Origin: Capnocytophaga bilenii
Lineage (GTDB): Bacteria; Bacteroidota; Bacteroidia; Flavobacteriales; Flavobacteriaceae
Length of the DNA: 64,000 nt
Assembly: GCF_017565765.1 (NCBI RefSeq)
Contig: NZ_JAGDYP010000003.1
Span: forward strand, 186,001 to 250,000
Reading direction: 5' to 3'
The notes beneath the pieces are model-generated. The model had not been told where the DNA came from and searched no databases. It saw only the letters and a list, made by a program, of their open reading frames with translations. The first letter of the stretch is position 1. Every line of letters begins with the position of its first letter. The translations under genes and the position numbers were made by a program. This document shows positions 1-6,443 of the stretch, in pieces.

Positions 1-24
1 AGTTTTTCTTTTAGACACTCTTTC

Positions 25-621
25 TTAGTTATTTCCTCTTTCATTATTATTTTTCATTAAGTTAAACTTGTCGTTGTTATAAATTACGATACCCTTATGC
101 CTTTCCTTTTGAGCTATAAGTTCCTTTCTTCCTTCTGAATTATCAAAAATATAGCAAATATCTACCATATCCATATAGATAGCAAAGAGATTGGCAATCC
201 CGTTATGATACCTTCTTTCAATGGTTTCTGTGGGAATGCTATGCCCTCCTTCAGCAACCCGCTGAGCGACCCGCTTTTTAGCCATATTGGGTGAGTCCAA
301 CCAAAAGAACAATAAGGTAACCTCATAGCCATTAGCTTGTGCCCATTCTATTTTTTGCTTATAGCTTTTAGTAGCCAAAGTAGTTTCAAAGGCAAAAGTT
401 TCTCCTTTTTGCAATAGTTCGTCCATACGAGCCAGCATTATTCTGCCAGCTTGCATAGCTACGCTTTCGGGCTGGAAAGGCGATAGCCCCTTAGCGATTT
501 CATCAGCATTGATAAACTCTTTGCAGCTCAGCACTTCCGGCAAAATGGTAAAGGAAGCAGTGGTTTTTCCCGCACCGTTACAACCCGCTATGATATAGAG
601 TTTTGAGAGGTTAGGCATCAT
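25..621 (-). CDS. Zeta-toxin-like P-loop kinase
   Basis: A P-loop NTPase of about 198 residues, similar to the zeta-toxin family. The Walker A motif GCNGAGKT lies at residues 13-20, just after a hydrophobic strand. Further on are an NADEIA segment and an FAFETTLA segment, which in zeta proteins sit around the substrate and catalytic sites. Family members phosphorylate UDP-N-acetylglucosamine, but many chromosomal relatives have unknown substrates. It starts 5 bases after the stop of the S51 peptidase gene, so the two are probably co-transcribed. No epsilon-type antitoxin is seen beside it, so a classical toxin role is uncertain. The second Met is an equally good start. Confidence 0.75.
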   Translation of the reverse strand: MMPNLSKLYIIAGCNGAGKTTASFTILPEVLSCKEFINADEIAKGLSPFQPESVAMQAGRIMLARMDELLQKGETFAFETTLATKSYKQKIEWAQANGYEVTLLFFWLDSPNMAKKRVAQRVAEGGHSIPTETIERRYHNGIANLFAIYMDMVDICYIFDNSEGRKELIAQKERHKGIVIYNNDKFNLMKNNNERGNN

Positions 622-626
622 TAAAA

Positions 627-1265
627 CTATTTTTTAGTTCCTCGTTTAGGTTTTTCAAGTGTTTTTATTTCATCACCTAAAACGGTAATTACTTGATTGT
701 TGGAAATAGGTCTTAGATCTATTTTCGGTGAATATTCGTTTACTATTTTTTGAGTAGCTTCCTTGTAAGGAAAATTCAGATAGTGAGGCAAAAAGTAAAA
801 ATCTACCAAATGTAAGCCTGAAAAATCTGTGAGTTCAGGAGCTTTTTTAGTCTCGTCCATATCGCTAACAAATTCAATAGTAGGTGAAGCAATAATAGAG
901 CCTGCCGAAGTGCCTATGTACAACTTTCCATTATTAATTTGCTCTATAAGTAGTTTGTCGGCTCCTTTCTTTTTTAGCTCCTGCATTAGATAGAAAGTAT
1001 TTCCTCCCGAAATGAAAATGTAATCATTTCGTTCTAATGCTGCGGTTATTTCTTCGGTCGTAGCGGTAGAAATTTCTAATTCTTCTATAATAAGCCCTAA
1101 TTTTTCAAAGGCTTTTCTGTCGTCATCTACATAAAAACGCACTTTTTCTACCAAACTTGCTGTTGGTATAAAAGCCAGTTTTTTTCCTTTTATAGGCTCA
1201 CCAGCAAAATCTTCAAATAATTTTGCGACAGAGCTGAATGATGAAGTTAAAAATAATCTTTTCAT
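627..1265 (-). CDS. Peptidase S51 / type 1 glutamine amidotransferase-like protein
   Basis: A 212-residue protein of the peptidase E (S51) fold. The nucleophile motif GTSAGS, near residue 120, fits the family GxSAG, and the preceding ISGGNT loop is also typical. Peptidase E cleaves Asp-Xaa dipeptides, but many homologues are uncharacterised. The reading frame stays open upstream to 1310, but the ATG at 1265 (MKRLFLTSSF) matches the family start and is preferred. It is first in a likely two-gene unit with the zeta-like kinase. Confidence 0.8.
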   Translation of the reverse strand: MKRLFLTSSFSSVAKLFEDFAGEPIKGKKLAFIPTASLVEKVRFYVDDDRKAFEKLGLIIEELEISTATTEEITAALERNDYIFISGGNTFYLMQELKKKGADKLLIEQINNGKLYIGTSAGSIIASPTIEFVSDMDETKKAPELTDFSGLHLVDFYFLPHYLNFPYKEATQKIVNEYSPKIDLRPISNNQVITVLGDEIKTLEKPKRGTKK

Positions 1266-1369
1266 ATTTTCATAAATTGACAGTGTATTCCAATCTTTTA
1301 TCACACCCATTTAGATTGCAAATATACAAATATTTTTTCAATTTTCCCCCTCCTATTCAGAGTATAAGC

Positions 1370-1444
1370 TGAGCGAACCTTCAGCGAAGGATGAGCGAAG
1401 GAAAGTCGGCGAGCTGGCGCAGCCGAGTATGTGACGAAGGATAA
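1370..1444 (+). repeat. Dispersed AGCGAAGG repeat, copy 1
   Basis: Begins with AGCGAAGG-type units and contains a core of about 52 bp (from GAGCGAAGG to GAAGGATAA) that recurs near 13757 and near 47927 with at most one base changed. The core includes CGGC and GCCG arms that could pair. Confidence 0.8.
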
Positions 1445-1520
1445 ACGTCTAATAACCTAACCAAAACCAGAAAAATATACTACATCAAAAAATTTGCCTT
1501 GCCATTTGCTTATTGTTTTG

Positions 1521-1528
1521 TACTTTTG
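1521..1528 (+). promoter_or_regulatory. Bacteroidota -7 box, orphan
   Basis: TACTTTTG fits the TAnnTTTG -7 consensus. It precedes the ATG at 1540 of an 18-codon frame rather than a complete gene, as if the original downstream gene was lost. Confidence 0.5.
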
Positions 1529-1539
1529 CGCCAAAAATA

Positions 1540-1596
1540 ATGAAAATTAGCAATCCATATTCTACCATTATCCTCGTAAAAACAGATAAATATTAG
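1540..1596 (+). pseudogene. Possible 5' remnant of a lost gene
   Basis: ATG followed by 17 codons (MKISNPYSTIILVKTDKY) and TAG, placed 12 bases after a good promoter box. The stop lies inside the 3' end of the oppositely oriented toxin gene. It looks like the first codons of a gene cut off when the toxin-antitoxin module arrived. The original gene is not recognisable. Confidence 0.35.
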
Positions 1597-1892
1597 TTAT
1601 CTGTTAAAGGCTTTTGATAATTACTCCGAAAATATCGTACCTCTATAAGATTTTTTTCTTCTATTATCTTGTAATAAATAATAAATCTTCCTTTCATTAT
1701 TGTTCTTCTATAAATATCCAAATACTCACTATATTTAGCTAAAAAATAAGGATTTGTCATTAATTCTACTTTCAATTCTTCTATTGCAGCTATTATTTTT
1801 TCTGAATAAGTAGTACTACAATTTCTATTATCCCAATAGTTTAGTGTTTGTTCTAAATCTTCTATTGCTTCTTCTACCCACCTAATTTCCAT
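1593..1892 (-). CDS. Type II toxin, RelE/ParE family
   Basis: A 99-residue basic protein. The opening (EIRWVEEAIEDLEQTLNYW) is the first strand and helix of the RelE/ParE fold, and the central YRRTIMKGRFIIYYKI segment with a closing VRYFRSN strand matches the ParE C-terminal sheet. Such toxins act on gyrase (ParE) or ribosome-bound mRNA (RelE); the sequence does not settle which. It overlaps the end of the upstream antitoxin gene by 11 bases, the usual coupled order. Confidence 0.85.
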   Translation of the reverse strand: MEIRWVEEAIEDLEQTLNYWDNRNCSTTYSEKIIAAIEELKVELMTNPYFLAKYSEYLDIYRRTIMKGRFIIYYKIIEEKNLIEVRYFRSNYQKPLTDN

Positions 1893-2112
1893 ATTTAGCT
1901 TTTAATTTAGTCAATAAATCATTCATATTTATTGTTCTACCTTCTTTAGATTGCTGCTCAGCTTTTTCTAATTTTTTTAGATCTCTAGGTGATAACTCAT
2001 AGTAAAAATCATTTTCTAATATTTCTACTCCTATATTATCTAAAAATTTTATTAGTTGCTGATATTTTTCCAATGGTAAATGCTCTTTAAAAGTGATAGT
2101 ATTTGTTTCCAT
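1882..2112 (-). CDS. Putative antitoxin of the RelE/ParE pair
   Basis: A 76-residue, strongly charged protein directly upstream of and overlapping the toxin gene. The C-terminal part (KAEQQSKEGRTINMNDLLTKLKAKYGN) resembles the toxin-wrapping tail of small Bacteroidota antitoxins found next to ParE-like toxins. The N-terminal half is a short alpha/beta region without a recognised DNA-binding motif. The role is inferred mainly from position. Confidence 0.7.
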   Translation of the reverse strand: METNTITFKEHLPLEKYQQLIKFLDNIGVEILENDFYYELSPRDLKKLEKAEQQSKEGRTINMNDLLTKLKAKYGN

Positions 2113-2204
2113 AGTATATGTTTTCTATTATTAATTATACGTAAATTACGATTACAAAGGTATAAAATAATTTGTAACCTAACAAAAAAGAAAATTCAAT
2201 TTCA

Positions 2205-3014
2205 CTAATAGTATTTAATATTGCGTTCAGCATAGCCCACTATTTTGCCTTTTACAAGTGTATGCCTCGTAATCCAATTACCTTGTTTATCAAAAGTATA
2301 TTCCAATTTTTGATCATTTACTGCAGTAATAATACCTTTCTTGTTATAAGTATAGCGCAAAACACTCACACTTGGGTTAGTCACCAATCCTTCCGAAATA
2401 CTTCGCTCCACTACCCTACCCAACTTGTCATAGCGTTGTTGTATATGTATTTGGGTAGCTGGTTCACTCTTGGTAACTATAAGCAGACTAGTACGTTGGT
2501 TGTCTTTATTAAATTCTTGCTGTACGGTAGCTTCCGAATTAGGAGTTGTAAGTTTCCCTGCTATTGGGTTATCCCTATCGTCATAATCGGTAAAAGTAAA
2601 TATCTGGGTAGGTGTTTCCACGCCTTGCAAGTAGTTAGTAAAACTCTTCAGTCTACCTACCTGTTCATATTCATAGCGACCATTAGTAACTATAATTTCA
2701 TTATGAGTTTCCTTAGTTATAGTTACTTCTATAGGCTTATTATTAGGAAGATAAATATACTTATAACGAAGCTGAGTATTGCCGTAATTTTGTTCTAAGG
2801 AAGTCGTATTTCCTTGTTCATCAAAGATATAGCTATTCTCTACAGCAAGGCGTTTTTGCTGCAAATTATCTTTATACACATCATACACCCGCTCCACAAG
2901 CTGTTGCACATTACCTATCAATTCCTTCTCTTGTGCTGTAGCAGGAGTATTAACAATTTGAGCATTTAATGAAATACTACAAAGTAAAACTGTGAAAATA
3001 AATATTTTATTCAT
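2205..3014 (-). CDS. Secreted YD-repeat-like protein
   Basis: A 269-residue protein with a signal peptide (MNKIFIFTVLLCSISLNAQ). The rest is a series of short beta units with the pattern YxYDxxGNxxxxxxY (for example YDKLGRVVERSI, YNKKGIITAV and FDKQGNWITRH), like the YD repeats of RHS proteins but in a small stand-alone secreted form. It ends with IKYY. A paralogue of exactly 269 residues with the same plan and the ending LKYY lies at 49996. Function unknown; probably periplasmic or at the envelope. It is transcribed away from the parS-bearing gap. Confidence 0.7.
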   Translation of the reverse strand: MNKIFIFTVLLCSISLNAQIVNTPATAQEKELIGNVQQLVERVYDVYKDNLQQKRLAVENSYIFDEQGNTTSLEQNYGNTQLRYKYIYLPNNKPIEVTITKETHNEIIVTNGRYEYEQVGRLKSFTNYLQGVETPTQIFTFTDYDDRDNPIAGKLTTPNSEATVQQEFNKDNQRTSLLIVTKSEPATQIHIQQRYDKLGRVVERSISEGLVTNPSVSVLRYTYNKKGIITAVNDQKLEYTFDKQGNWITRHTLVKGKIVGYAERNIKYY

Positions 3015-3055
3015 ATAAAATCAATCTTTAATACCTAAATAGTTAATAATAAAAT

Positions 3056-3071
3056 TGTTCCACGTGGAACA
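3056..3071. promoter_or_regulatory. parS: parS site 1 (ParB binding)
   Basis: Perfect 16-bp palindrome TGTTCCACGTGGAACA, equal to the Pseudomonas-type parS and within the general parS consensus. ParB/Spo0J nucleates here to organise and segregate the origin region. Confidence 0.85.
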
Positions 3072-3107
3072 GTTTCTTCTACAATAATTGATAATTAACA
3101 ACTATAA

Positions 3108-3123
3108 TGTTCCACGTGGAACA
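3108..3123. promoter_or_regulatory. parS: parS site 2 (ParB binding)
   Basis: Second identical TGTTCCACGTGGAACA, 52 bp from the first (about five helical turns). Confidence 0.85.
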
Positions 3124-3525
3124 TCTATTTTTATAATAGTTAATCATTAATAATATAAATCAAGAGTTAAAAATAACAATTTCCTATTAATAAAACATCA
3201 TCACTTTTACATCATTCCTTTCTCTTTAAAGAAAATACACAAAATAACGTAGAGTACATATTAAATAGAAATATTTATAGAGAATATTCAAAAATTCTTT
3301 AATAATACAATTACAATAACTCTCTTTCTAAAAAAAGTTTACTAGCTGGTACAGCGAAGTATATATTAAGTAAGTATATTAATAATCAGTTAGTTACTAA
3401 AATATTTTATCTATCAATAAGCCTGTTTTAAGCAGAAAAAAAACTTTCTCATACCCTCATCAAACAGAAATATTCATAATAAAAAAATGATTTTTTTAAT
3501 TCTTAATCAGTATCAATCATTAGAA

Positions 3526-3541
3526 TGTTCCACGTGGAACA
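3526..3541. promoter_or_regulatory. parS: parS site 3 (ParB binding)
   Basis: Third identical TGTTCCACGTGGAACA in the same gene-free region. Confidence 0.85.
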
Positions 3542-3643
3542 ATTTATTTCCTAATGTAAAACACTAACCAGTAACTACTAAATTACCCCTGCAGCTCGCA
3601 CTCTCACCAGTCCCACCCGTCTTACAAGTCTCACAATCGCCCC

Positions 3644-3676
3644 CAATTCAAAATTCACAATTCAAAATTCACAATT
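3644..3676. repeat. AATTCAAAATTCAC tandem repeat
   Basis: Just over two copies of a 14-bp unit CAATTCAAAATTCA preceded by CCCCC. Related copies, some inverted, occur at 46704-46790 and 51604-51660. Confidence 0.8.
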
Positions 3677-4496
3677 CTCTCCTCGCACCCAACAAATATA
3701 CTTGCGATGAATACTCTCCTTTTATCATTCCGTATAAATTAGAACGCAACCCATTAAATACCCCTTTTATAAATGATTTCTTACCTGTTTTATATTGTTC
3801 AGAAAGCATAGATACGTAAAAAGCATCAAACAACATTGGCTTTTTAGCAATAACCTTAAGTCCCTCTTTAGCAAATAATCGTTTTATACTATCTTCACTA
3901 AAGTGCCATAAGTGTCTGGGTACATCATAAGCAGCCCAATATTGCTGGTAATGTTGTGCATCCCACGAACGGTAATTAGGCACTGCTATTACTAGCAAAC
4001 CATTATCTTTCAGTAAATTAGCAATAGTATGTACCGTAGTTTCTATATTGGGCAAATGCTCTAATACGTGCCATAATGTAATCACATCATAAGTATGCAT
4101 AGGCAGTTTATGATAATCACTTTCTAATACAATTCCTTTTTCTCGAGCCTTTTCCTGTGCTTTTATACTAGGTTCCACTCCTGTAATTTGCCACTGTTGT
4201 TGCTTGCATACTTTTAGAAAGTCACCCGTACCTGCCCCTATATCCAATAATTGTAACGAAGATTGTGCCTTATAATCCTTAATAAGATTTATCTTATGCT
4301 TTAAGTTTATTTTCTTAACGTATTGATAGAGTGCATCAAACCAACCTTTATTACTATCGGTATGCGATATGTAATTTTCAGTCTCGTAATATTTATCCAA
4401 TTGTTCAGGTACAGGTATAGTTTGGTATAAATCATACTGAGCGTTATATACCAATTCAAACTCTTCCCCCGATACACTATAATCTCTAATAATCAC
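3669..4496 (-). CDS. Class I SAM-dependent methyltransferase
   Basis: A 275-residue methyltransferase. The SAM-binding glycine loop LLDIGAGTGDF is at residues 83-93, followed by an acidic loop (TGVEPS) and the LWHVLEHLPN segment after strand 4. This is the Methyltransf_23/11 group often found with cell-surface glycan or lipid modification; the substrate is unknown. A CXXC-containing zinc segment seen in some relatives is not evident. The start codon is GTG at 4496; no ATG lies close by. It lies between parS sites 3 and 4. Confidence 0.8.
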   Translation of the reverse strand: MIIRDYSVSGEEFELVYNAQYDLYQTIPVPEQLDKYYETENYISHTDSNKGWFDALYQYVKKINLKHKINLIKDYKAQSSLQLLDIGAGTGDFLKVCKQQQWQITGVEPSIKAQEKAREKGIVLESDYHKLPMHTYDVITLWHVLEHLPNIETTVHTIANLLKDNGLLVIAVPNYRSWDAQHYQQYWAAYDVPRHLWHFSEDSIKRLFAKEGLKVIAKKPMLFDAFYVSMLSEQYKTGKKSFIKGVFNGLRSNLYGMIKGEYSSQVYLLGARREL

Positions 4497-4533
4497 TTTA
4501 GTTAATTTTTAATTATAAATTTTAAATTATGAT

Positions 4534-4549
4534 TGTTCCACGTGGAACA
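4534..4549. promoter_or_regulatory. parS: parS site 4 (ParB binding)
   Basis: Fourth identical TGTTCCACGTGGAACA. It abuts the stop codon of the small HExxH protein gene (stop at 4550-4552) and lies upstream of the methyltransferase gene. Confidence 0.85.
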
Positions 4550-4894
4550 TTATATATATCTTAAAAAACTATACCATTTTCGTTGTTTTAAATAACTGTA
4601 GTTTCCATCATTACTATAGGCTTCACGTTCAAAAATTATATTCTTATAAGCCTTTAGCTTATCTTTATACTTAAGGTATTTAATAAAAAAATCAATAAGA
4701 TACCATATATAAAAAGGCAATATAAGCAATTCTCGCTGCTGAGCCAAATGTATCCTCTCGTGATTACAAAATCTTTCATTACCGATATAACTTTCATCAG
4801 TAGTAAATACAAAAGGATATAAAGTAATTCCCGAAAAACCCTTCGGTACAAAAAACTTATTTACTACAAAAAATCCCATAGTATATTTACTCAT
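4550..4894 (-). CDS. Small membrane protein with HExxH motif
   Basis: A 114-residue protein not assigned to a named family. HERIH at residues 45-49 followed by LAQQREL resembles the zinc-binding helix of gluzincin metallopeptidases. The segment at about 55-72 is hydrophobic, and EREAY at 89-93 could supply the third zinc ligand (Glu91). This arrangement recalls minimal gluzincins, with a membrane helix between the motif and the ligand. Peptidase activity is inference; the protein is short and could act as a binding module. The gene ends directly at parS site 4. Confidence 0.6.
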   Translation of the reverse strand: MSKYTMGFFVVNKFFVPKGFSGITLYPFVFTTDESYIGNERFCNHERIHLAQQRELLILPFYIWYLIDFFIKYLKYKDKLKAYKNIIFEREAYSNDGNYSYLKQRKWYSFLRYI

Positions 4895-5219
4895 TTATCA
4901 TTAGCTTTGTCATTTGTCACTAATTTTTCACCTTTTTTTAGGGCTAAAAAAGTCAAAAATTAAAATAAGGCGATTTTAAGCCTCTTATCCACCCTATTGG
5001 TACTCTTATACCAAAAAATAAAAATAATCAATTAAAAGCCATTTATAGAGGTCGTTTTTAATAACTAAATTTTATTTTTAATTTTTATATAATAGAAAAT
5101 TATTATATTTCCTATTTTACTACTAAATGTCATTACCTCAAAATATTTTTTCTATTTTCAGATAAATAACTAATAAAACTTTAGTACTTTTGCAGCCTAA
5201 TACAAATAACTTTATAACA
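4895..5219. other. AT-rich intergenic region
   Basis: No gene seen. Contains one near match to a DnaA box (TTATCCACC, 4985-4993) and, at the right end, the promoter of the OmpH-like gene. Confidence 0.5.
5185..5192 (+). promoter_or_regulatory. Promoter -7 box of the OmpH-like gene
   Basis: TACTTTTG, matching TAnnTTTG, 28 bases before the ATG at 5220. Confidence 0.65.
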
Positions 5220-5732
5220 ATGAAAAAAATAGGTATCGCTGCCATTGCACTCACAGTGCTCACAGCTTGTAACGACAAAATTGGTTTTGTGGATAACACA
5301 AAATTACTAAATGACTATAAAGAAAAACAAGACATCGAGGCTGCCTTGAAAATACAAATTAATGCCTTCGAGAAAAAACGTGATAGTATAGAATTTGCTT
5401 TCAACGAAGAGGTCAAAAAATTCCAAGCACAAACAAACAACTTAAGCCCAGAGCAAGCCAAACGCAAGTACAACGAACTTCAACAAAAACAAAATATACT
5501 CGGGCAACACTTGCAACAACAACAAGAGCAAATACGCTTAGAAAGTCAGAACCAAATGGATAGCCTCCTTGTAAAAGTAAAACGAAACATAGAGGCTTAC
5601 GGAAAAGAAAAAGGTTATACTTTCATTTTGGGTGCCAATAGCGGCGGTAGCGTCCTCTATGGTAAGGAAAGCAAAGAAATTACCAAAGAACTTACCGAAT
5701 ACCTCAACAAAAAATACACCGAAAAGAAGTAA
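5220..5732 (+). CDS. OmpH/Skp-like lipoprotein
   Basis: A 170-residue OmpH/Skp family protein. It has a lipoprotein signal (MKKIGIAAIALTVLTAC, Cys17) rather than the plain signal peptide of classic Skp. VDNTKLLNDYKE is the first helix, followed by a long charged coiled coil (about residues 40-125) rich in Gln, Lys and Glu, and a C-terminal YTFILGANSGGSVLYGKES strand segment typical of the family. Skp-type proteins chaperone outer-membrane proteins in the periplasm. The ATG at 5220 is chosen because it begins the signal peptide and follows a promoter box. It is convergent with the LysE gene, 8 bases apart. Confidence 0.85.
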   Translation: MKKIGIAAIALTVLTACNDKIGFVDNTKLLNDYKEKQDIEAALKIQINAFEKKRDSIEFAFNEEVKKFQAQTNNLSPEQAKRKYNELQQKQNILGQHLQQQQEQIRLESQNQMDSLLVKVKRNIEAYGKEKGYTFILGANSGGSVLYGKESKEITKELTEYLNKKYTEKK

Positions 5733-5740
5733 TACTCCTT

Positions 5741-6409
5741 TTAAAACTTCAATGACGATAGTACATTTAGAAAAAAAGGCTTACAGACTAAAAATACACC
5801 AAATAAAAGCAAGATAATACTTATCACTCGCTTTATTTTGTATATATGATAGGCTGTAAGCCTGTTTTTTAGTTTCTTAGCTATCAGTATTTTTCCTATA
5901 TCTATAAGAAAATAAACTATTATTATAGAACTAAAAAATAGTAAGATACGGTTAGGCTCCATATCCAGCTTAGGACCAAATACTACAATAATCCCCAACC
6001 AAAAACCTAATACCCCTATATTGATAAAGTTAAGCAAAAATCCTTTTATAAATAGTGCTATATAATTTACTTTTTTTATCCTTATAAAACTGATATTATC
6101 CTTACATTCAACATCTTTTTGAAAGTCCTTTTTTACTTTGATAAAAGAAAGCAACCCATAAGCCATCATAATAAGTCCACCAGCCAAAAACAATCTTGGG
6201 TCATCTTTAATTTCGGTAAGCAAACTATTGGTAGTAAAATAGACTATCGCAATAAAAGCTGCATCAGCAGTTACTACTCCTGTATTGAATGCTATCGCAG
6301 CACGAAAGCCTTTGGTAATTGCAGTTTCAAGCAACACAAAAAATACAGGCCCTATAGTAAAAGCCAATAATATCCCCAAGGGAACGGCAAGTAATATATC
6401 AGCAAACAT
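5741..6409 (-). CDS. LysE/RhtB family amino-acid exporter
   Basis: A 222-residue inner-membrane protein with about six hydrophobic segments. The opening PLGILLAFTIGPVFFVLLETAITKGFRAA carries the conserved GP-x-F and KG-x-R-x-A features of LysE-type translocators. Substrate (amino acid or related metabolite) cannot be told. It follows RNase R by 34 bases on the same strand and may be read from the same transcript. Confidence 0.85.
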   Translation of the reverse strand: MFADILLAVPLGILLAFTIGPVFFVLLETAITKGFRAAIAFNTGVVTADAAFIAIVYFTTNSLLTEIKDDPRLFLAGGLIMMAYGLLSFIKVKKDFQKDVECKDNISFIRIKKVNYIALFIKGFLLNFINIGVLGFWLGIIVVFGPKLDMEPNRILLFFSSIIIVYFLIDIGKILIAKKLKNRLTAYHIYKIKRVISIILLLFGVFLVCKPFFLNVLSSLKF

Positions 6410-6443
6410 TATTTATCAATCTATTTAAAATATTCTTTTTCAG

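Larger units (their letters stand above)
1311..1592. other. Intergenic region with dispersed repeat and orphan promoter
   Basis: Holds a copy of the AGCGAAGG/AGTCGGCGAGCTGG repeat (1370-1444), then a plus-strand promoter-like box TACTTTTG at 1521-1528 and an 18-codon open frame at 1540-1596 that runs into the end of the toxin gene. No full gene is visible. Confidence 0.6.
3015..3668. other. AT-rich gene-free region with three parS sites
   Basis: About 650 bp without a credible gene. It carries three copies of TGTTCCACGTGGAACA and, near its left end, several TTAATAAT/ATTAACAA-like stretches. The right end (3644-3676) has an AATTCAAAATTCAC tandem repeat. Confidence 0.7.

Noticed and set aside
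2262-2798. 178-codon plus-strand frame opposite the YD-like gene
   Set aside because: A shadow of the real gene: no family features, and the opposite strand encodes a clear signal peptide and repeats.
4985-4993. DnaA box near parS (TTATCCACC)
   Set aside because: A single near match with one mismatch and no partner in the gap; not enough for an origin call.
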